From: Actinomycetes bacterium
GTDB lineage: Bacteria > Auribacterota > JAJCYG01
DNA: 64,000 nucleotides
Assembly: GCA_029263055.1 (NCBI GenBank)
Contig: JAJCYG010000058.1
Location: 18,517-82,516, forward strand
Reading direction: 5' to 3'
Shown here in pieces: positions 36,101 to 45,100 of this stretch (within the stretch, counting starts at the first letter, position 1; every line of letters begins with the position of its first letter). The notes under the pieces were generated by a model. The model was not told the DNA's origin and made no database searches. It saw only the letters and a list, made by a program, of their open reading frames with translations. The translations under genes and the position numbers were made by a program.

Positions 36101-39100
36101 GTTGTGGCAACCAACTAGGTCCTTGATTGCTTAAAAGACCTGACCAAAATAAGGATGATGACAAAAATAAAAATGCCGAAAACACCAATCGACGTAGCCA
36201 AGGCTGAATATGTTTTTCTTCAAAACGCTTGAATCGTTCTCCTGCTGTTCTAAAAGCAGGGGTTTTAACCGATGAATCAAAAAAGAAAATGCTGATTCCC
36301 AAAAGAACCGCTCCTGCACCTAAAGCAATCAAGCCTGGCAAACCAATTTGCGGAATAAAAGGCCCTACCGCTCCAATCAAAAGTAAAAGGACAGGAACCA
36401 CAGGGTTTAAAAAGACCCTTTTAACCGCGTTATATATCAAGAGCTTGAAACTTCCCACCATTGAAGAGGTCTTTGCCACAATTTCACGGGAGAAAATAAT
36501 CGGCGAAACAATCATCCCTAAACCAATAAAAAGGTTCATTCCCAAAACAGCCCATAACACTAAATTGTTCATTGGAATGGTTCCAATCAAAACCCCATAG
36601 CCAATCGAACCAATCAGCCCTAATCCCATAAGCTGTGTGTAAATAATGCTTTTGGAGTAGATTGAAACAAGAATCTCTCTAAAGGTTTTACTCTCAACAT
36701 TGACATTTGCTTTCACTCCAGTATGACTAGCTCGCTTAACCGAACCAAACATTTGTCCTGTAGCCCCAAACATTTGCGAAGGCATTTGAGCTGTGTAATA
36801 CCAAGTTAAAAAGAGATAGGCCAAAGGCATTAAAATAGGTGCGAGCAAAATAACGCCTAAAATAACCACATAACGAAGCTGCTTATGAGCCAAATATTTT
36901 TTCAAAAATTTAGCCGGCGCATATTCGCCACGCTTGTCATCTGGACTGATTCTAAAAAAAGATGTCATGCGACTCACTTTTTCATTAGCAAATGATTCTA
37001 AGTTAATTGCATTTGGCGCTAATGAAGCAATGATTCCAAACGGAAGCAACATAAGCGGCATGGCTGTGTAAACATTAGAAATACCTAAATTCCAAATCCA
37101 AATATTGGCAAATGTTAAAATCATTAAAGGAAGCAAAATCACAAAACCAAATAAATTTGAGGCAAATTGAACTTTAGCTGTCCAAGGAACCCGTGGGTTT
37201 TTAAAGAAAGAAAGCATGTCTTCAGTAAAAAGACCGCGTGCTTTAGACGCCCCAACTAAAACTCGGTGAAATGTTCTTATACCAGGCCATGTTTTAACAG
37301 CATTTTTAACTTTTTGCGGGATCACCCCACCTAATGAAAAATAAACAATGCCACCGATCACAAAAGTAAAACCAAAGAAAAGAGCAAGCTCTACAGGAAA
37401 AGCCCCTAACCCGGCTAAAAAACCATTCCAAAAAGGTTCAAATAAAGTGACACCGGCAATTTTAGGACTCCAACCTGTTGCGGCAATTGTAATAGCAGTG
37501 AGAGGCAACAAGTAGCGAACTTTAAAAACACCCAGCAAACGAGATGGATTTTTCAAGGTTTCAATGGTTTGAGAAAAACCAACATAAAAAATAATGTAAA
37601 TAGGAACAGCAACCACTAAGGCCAACAAGAGTAACTGCACAACTTCCAAACCAAAGACTGAAGTCAAAGCAGGGTTGCTAATAATCTCCCATGAAGGGAG
37701 CCAATCTAAAGCATTGGTGATCACAGCACCCATATTTGTCAGGACTTGTTCCATTCCTGGAAAGGGACCAAATAAATCCACTACCACTGAACGAAACCCA
37801 GAGATCACATTTTCTGAGATCAACGAAGAATAATTATTAGAAACAAGAATTAAAGCTGCAGAAGCTGTTAAAAAGAATCCATTCCAAAAACGTCCACCCC
37901 ATGTTTTAAACCCTTGATAAGAACTTGCTCGCACAGCTTCTAAGGCTTCAATCAAAACCTGCCAGCGGACAACCTTTGCCCCAGCACTCACTAAGTTTGT
38001 AAATGTTCCTTGAGTTCCAACAGCTGCTTTAAGTACTTTTTTCGAAGGATCAATCTTATCTTCTAATGTATAACTATTAAAGAGAGCGGCAATCACAACT
38101 AATGGAACAGCCGATCCCAGAGCAACAGCTGGTCCCACAGCACCTAAGTATTGAGCCACCAGTAGAGACACAATGCCTGCTTTAGCCAAACTCGCAAAAA
38201 AGTTTCCTTCAGCCACTTCACGTGTTGAGTAATAACGAATCCATTCCCCAACAAAAGGAAGCTTAGATAAAACTTCGCTTACTTCACCACGCAACATCAC
38301 AAAACGAACTGTTTTTAAACCCGCATAAACAACCAGAGCAAACTTAACTAATCCGTAAAGAGTCGGACCTAATAACTCGCGGACCAGACCAACAAACTCA
38401 AGATTAAAAAGAGCTTGGCCTAAGGATAAGGCAACTTGGTGCAGACCTAAGTTATAAAACAGCAATCCAAAACCAACAGCAATCCCAGTCAACAGCACAG
38501 AAGCAACAACCATTTGAAAAGCTTTCCACTTGCTTCCAGTATGACGTTTTTCCCAAATTTGTTTGGCTGTTTGCCACAACAGATTCATCACTAAAAGAGA
38601 GCCGACAAAAAGAAGCAAACCAAAAGGGCTGATTCCAAATTGTTGAAAATAGATTGAGATGGTACTGATTCCATAAGAAAGATCAGGAAAAGGAAAAGGC
38701 AATCCAAAGACAGTCCAGCCACGAATACCTGCTTGCATTAATAAAAAAGCAACCGTTCCAAAGACAGGCCACGAATAAAGACGAGGCGCATTTTTAAATA
38801 CTTCTGTTACTGTGTTTCCTAAAAGCTCCCAAGCCCCTTTAGCAAACTTCCATGTTCGAACAGAAGAGGTCACGTTAAAGTCAGGCACCACTCCTTCACT
38901 TGTTCCTTCATAACCAGTGGTGACAGTAATTGAATCAAACTTATGCCCGGTTACAGGATTAATCAACTCAGTTGACATCATTTGTTGCTGAGCATCTTCA
39001 GCAATAAAGGTACGACCTGAACGAGAATGCATCACATTGGTTAATGGACGCACTCCAAAACCTTGAGACCAAATTTTTTCTGAACCTGGAGAACCAATTC

Positions 39101-42100
39101 TCTTCTTCACATTACGGCGGTAATCCTTACCCCGTATGTGTGGATCAAAAGCTAAAGAAGCACGCAATGAAACACGGCTCACTAACTGGTTATGCCCATA
39201 AGCAAACGTCATGTCATTGGTTGGAACAATCTCTTTAGAAAAGATGCCGACTAAAGGCCCCACATTTCGAGTAACCATGTTCTCATCGCTGTTATTTGCT
39301 TCAGTGGTACTTTGAACAATGGCTAAGTTTGGATTTTCAAACATAAACTTAGCCATTTCCCAGGTCCCTTGTGTAGCAGCCCATGAAGATTTGTCATCAA
39401 ACTGAAGGATTTTATTTAAACCCATATAATGCTCAGCAGGTTCGCCATTGACTTTGTTTGAAATCAAATCACCCCAGCCCAACTCTTCATGCATAGTGTC
39501 ATGAACTTGATCCCCTAAAAATCCGCGAATCCCTTGAGCATATAAAACTTCTCTAAAACGAGCGGTTACTTCTGACTCGGTTGGAGCACGGCGGAGAAAA
39601 CTTGCATCGGTCCACACGTCATAATAAAGCTCCCATTCACGCACAGAAACGTTACTAGGAAACTGAGCTTTAAGAGGATCTGATTCAGCTAAATGTTGAG
39701 TTATAATCCGAATCAATTCTTTATGACGCGGACTTAAAGGAATCACAGAAAGATTTCCATCTGCTTGAGCCACTTCATTAACACGTTTGTTCAAGACATC
39801 TTCTTGATAGCGCAACACTGAAGCCATCTTTATTTCATTTAAGGATTGTTTATACTCTAAAACCAATTCAAGAATCTCTATTCCATCAGTCAGCTCTTCT
39901 TCACCAAGGAGTTGCACCTCAACTTCCCAGTCAGGATTAACAGATGGATCTGAGTCAATACCATTACTCTCTGCCACTAAAAGATTAAGCGCAAATTTTC
40001 TTGCCTCTTCCTTTTCATTCTCTGTTAGCTTATTTTCTATTTCAAAAATCTTTTCAACAGTGCTATAAGAAATAGAAAGGGCGCTCGCGATCGTTTTCAT
40101 TATTTCTTCAGATCGAGTTAATGCCCGACCTTCTTCATCACGAATTTCTTCAGCAAACTCTTTTAAATTGTTTTCAACTCTATCAGTCATTTGAACAGAT
40201 AAACCTAAGACCTCAGCTGCTGACATAAACGCCCATTTTTGTAGAGCTTGGCTACGTCCTAAAGCAAGGTCAATCAGGTCGTCTGCTTTTGCTTTAATCG
40301 CTTTAGAAAGATTTTCAACCTGCTCTTCCCAAACAGGGTGATCTGGAGCAAGAGGATCTATTGGCACCAAAGAACCAACAAAAGGAACAGAAGGAACACC
40401 ACGGATCTCTGCTAATAAAGTCTCATTATCAGCATCATTACTAATCCCATTGATCTCTGCTAACAAATAAAACAATGCTTTTTTACGTGCTTTTTTATTT
40501 TCATTAGCACTAGAAGAGTCTTCACTTTGAACGATTAATCTAGCGGTTCTATAACTAACAGAAAGAGAGGTTGCAACAGTTTGAATAACCTTCTCTTCTT
40601 TTGTTAAACTTCGAGCATGGTGATGTTGAACCACTTTTTCTTGTAAAGCCAAGTCTTCTTCAATTTTTTGGCTCGCTTCAACAGACGTATTTAAAATTTC
40701 AGCCATGAAACGATGGCCTGCTTTTTGCTCCATCCAAGCAAAGACTATAGGGTGTATTTGGTTTTGATCTAAAAGCTCTTTCTTTACTTCACGGTAGGCA
40801 TCGGTATAAGAGAGCCCCCCGTTTTTAGGGTCTATCTTCTTTAATATTTTTGTTTGGATTGTCCACACAGGTTCTGTTTTTAAGATCATCCACGCTTTAT
40901 GACGATTTAAAACAGGGGCAAACGTATCGCCGAGCCTTTTAGAAAGCTTAACAACTTCTTCAAGCGCAAAATCAATTTGAAATGGGACTGATTGGTTACT
41001 CGCTTTAGGAAACAAACCATGACGGCGATAAACCTTACCTTTATCTAAAACTTCACCATGCTTAGGACGAGACGTGTATTGAATTTTTTGTGTTTCATAA
41101 AAAGCAGTTCGCACATAAAGTTGTTGTAGATTTTCAAAATTCTCTTCAGTCACGCCTAATCGATACAGCGCTTCTCCAAAAAAATTATCATTAGTATTAT
41201 CTTCATTATCCTTAGACATAAACTGAGTCACCCATTTGAATGAATTAAGAACAAGGGCGCTGTCAGCCATCTCTAAGTTCATCCTACTAAGCTCACTCAC
41301 CGCATCCGCATCAGCAACAGGCTCTAAATTTGATTCAATTTTGTTTCGATACGCTTTTACCAAAATAAGGTCCAGAACTTTATCTGTTAAGTCTCCTGTC
41401 CCTCTAAGACGATCTGTTTGCACCACATGCAAACGCTTTAAGGCTTCATCCATCACTTCATGGCGTGTCCATGCCTTATTATGGCTTTGGTCTGCTTTCC
41501 ATTTTTTTTCAGCATCAGCCACATCAAAAACTTTATTCACTTCAATCACTTCTTTTAAACTACGCAGACGATCGCGGTATGGATTAAGGTCATCTAGTAA
41601 ACCTTCCACCATTTCTAAAGCAGCTTCATAAGCAGATTGAAAACTCATTTTTGGATCTTTATATCTTAATTCTTGAATCACAAAAGTAATAACATCTTGA
41701 TAATCTAAAAGATCTTCCATAGGGCGAGGATCTGATAAAGGATTCACAGCATTGTGTCTAAGCACATCTTCTCTTAGTTCATTAAAGTAAGCTCCTGTCT
41801 TTTCTGCTTTAGGCTTTACTTTATCAGCCAACAAATACAAGTAGTCATCAGCACGCGCGATATTCACTCGATGATCTAAACCACGGGTTGCCAGTTGTTC
41901 TTTATAATACCCAGCAGAACGTTGGTGCATTCGCAATCCCTTAATAATAATATGAATATCTTCATTATGGACTGGGGTGAAAAGAGTCATGCCTTCAACC
42001 GTGGCATTATCAACTTTATTTTCTTCAACGCGGGTCACTTTTTGATTACGGCGATCAGAAGAGGTTCCACGTGTTCTAGGACGAAACGTCCAAACAGAAT

Positions 42101-45100
42101 GAATCCCTTTAGCAATGGCAAAGAAAGCTCCTACCACAACAGCCTGAGTTAAAGCAGTAGGCTCGGCAGCAAAGAAGCTGGCCCAATAAGAAATAAAATG
42201 GGTTCCATTAGCTAAAGTACTTAAAATTCCGAAAGAATCTGCGCCAAAACCATTAATCAACAACTGAGCGATTTGAGGATAAAACCAGAACAGAGCAAGA
42301 GCAACAACCACAAAAGCTCCCCCTACATAAGCATTTCCCCAACGTTGTGCTTTTTCATCATTTCCACGAGTCGCCCAAACAGCTCGAATAAAAGGAAAAG
42401 CGATTATAAAAGATCCAATGATAAAGAGAAAATTTTGAGAGGCCAATGCCTGAGCAAGTGAAGCTAAAGCATCTACGTGAGCATAAAAAGCGGTTCCAAC
42501 GCCCCCTTGAACTAAAGGCTGAGCCACAACTCGAATCAAATCAGGCAATAATAAAAGGGCTGTTGAAAACCCAATCAACTTAGCCCAAAATTCACCTTTG
42601 TTACGGCTTGGCATTTTATTAAAGACACGAATCACTCCACCCACCACAACAGCCAAAGTCAAACCTAATAACATATAAAGGAAAGAACCAGGAAAAACAG
42701 TGGCTAAGACCACTCCAACAGCAAATGCTTCTGCTGTTAAATAAATGGAGGTTAAATTTGAACGAAGAATATTATTTTTAATCAAACGAGTTTCTGAAAA
42801 AAGTGGGAGCACAAAAATGAGTAGTGCGAAAAAAACCACAGGAAAAAAGAATGGCGAAGCAGCAACAGCAATGCCTCCCATTAGCGCTAATTGATTAATA
42901 GTATAAGCTGAAACACCTACTCCGATTAGCGGAGAAAAAGCATCAATTATTTTTCGAACAACCTGTCTAAATCGTGAGGCATCCCCCTCAGCTTCTCTTT
43001 TTAAACGTTGGCGTTCGGTTTCTAATTTACGGCCATCATTGATCACAATGGCTGTCACAATCCACATTGCAGCAAAGAAGAAAAGTGCTGAAGAAAGGTA
43101 AAACGACACACCATTAAAACTAGCTGTGACCATGGCTCCACTTTCAAAAAAACCTTCAACTAAGGGTGAACCAATGGCGATGAGTCCAGCAATCACACGC
43201 CACAACAAACGAAGTGTATTTGGAATCACACCTGAATATTCTTCCTCGTCATCTTTATCTTTACCTGCTTGGTTTGCCGCTAATTGACGATCAGGTGTTT
43301 GCGGCCCAACTGGAGCAGCGGGTTGTGTCACTGCAGGAAGAGGTGTTGCTGGAGTCACTGCTTCCGCTGTAACAGTAGGTTCTTCAGGGCGTTGCCGCAC
43401 TCTCTGAACAGGCTGAACACGAGCAGCAACAGGAGCACCACCCAAACCTTGCACAGCATCTAAATCAATATCTGTAGGATCTGCTGATGGAACCGTTGAA
43501 CCCTCTGGTGGAGCCTCAGCAATACCCATCTCTAAATCCCCATATTGAACAGCAGGAACTTGAGGCTTTTTAGTCAACAAATAAGGAGCTAAAAAAGCTG
43601 TTACAGGGTAAAGAGCGATTGTCTTTGAAATGGGGTTAGCAAAAAAGATCTCATAAAGTTCTAGTTGTGAATATGAACTATCTTCACCATTGATTTGGTT
43701 TAAATAATGCATCAAACTTTCTGCTAAAGGAAATTCTTGAAGAAAAGAGTCTGAAGAAAAAGTAAAATTTTCTTCAATGAGACTAAATTGATTCTCATTT
43801 GAAATACGCCACTGCTCGTTTATGTCTTTGATGTGTCTTAAAACAGTATGAATCTCAATAATGGAAGGTCTGTTCTCTCCTGTTAATTGAGCCAATAAAA
43901 GGTCAACCTGTTTGACAAAAGCATCTGCTTGTATTTGGCGCAACTGCTCTTGATTAAATCTTAAACTAGGATCTGTAATATCACCCGACTCCACTCGAGC
44001 CGCATAATCTCTGTCAACAAATTGAGTTTTAGTTAGAGAGAGTTTCATCCGTTCTAAAAGAGGGCGTAACATTTCAACAGCAACAGGCTTCACTTGAGGC
44101 AACGTTTGAATCGATTCCTTTGCCTGGCCATTAACCCAATCAGAAACATTATATTCTTCGCTTAAAGCTTCAGCCAATCGATCGGTTTGACGTGAAATAA
44201 AAACGTCATAGCCATATTGAGCACCGTAATGAGAAAACACAAGACTAAAAACTCGGTCAAGCCCTTCACGCACTTTAGCTTGTTCTTCAGTTTCTAGATC
44301 ACTGATTTTAGATTCCAGTGTTTCAAAATAAAGAACGGTTTGTTCAGTATTAAAGGATTGCAGAAAAGAAGATAAGTTTTTTATTTTAGTTCTCAATCCA
44401 GAAACATCTTCTAAATTATTTCGAGCCAAAACCAAGCTACTTTGTACTAATTGGTTTTCTATGACTTGATCCGCTGCTTCAGACCAACGCTGTAAACGAA
44501 ATTGAAGCGTTGCTTGAATCAAAAGATCCACTCGATCAGCGGTTGAATCAACTAAAGCTAAGGCAGCTTCTTGAACTGGTTTAGGTGCTTGGCTAATAAG
44601 GGCTAATGCTTTTCTTAAATCTTTTTTATAAAGAATAGGGTTGGGTGCTGAAGCAAGCGAAATAAAATAAGACCGCAACTCAGAGAGCAATACTTCTTCC
44701 TCAGAAGGAGCTGTAGGAGCCACATCTCCTCCAAGCATTCCAACCACTTCAGCATCTTCTACTTTTTCAACTTCAGCAGCTTGAGTTTCATCTTCTTCAT
44801 ATTCATCTTCTTGAGTCAGACCAAGAGCTAGCGGGTAAAAACCTAAAACAAGGTTGGCGCGCTGAACAAATGTCTCTAGGGTATCTTCTCTTTCAATAAG
44901 ATCAAAAATCCCAACTTGCTCTTGAGATTGAAACTTATCTTTAAAACGCTGAATCATCCCAAAATATTCTTCAGTTGATTTATCTGCGGCGACTTCATCC
45001 TTTATACGAGCTGCAATCGTAAGAGGCCCTCCTTTTCCATCCCCTGGATCTGTTTCTCCAGCAAAGTCTGTTTCAAGACGATGCGCAAAAGCATCTAATA

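Noticed and set aside
36229..36600. Plus-strand ORFs opposite the giant genes (for example 36229-36600, 41236-41631, 22790-23212)
   Set aside because: Low-complexity antisense readings with no recognisable domain, no RBS logic, and perfect containment in well-supported minus-strand frames.
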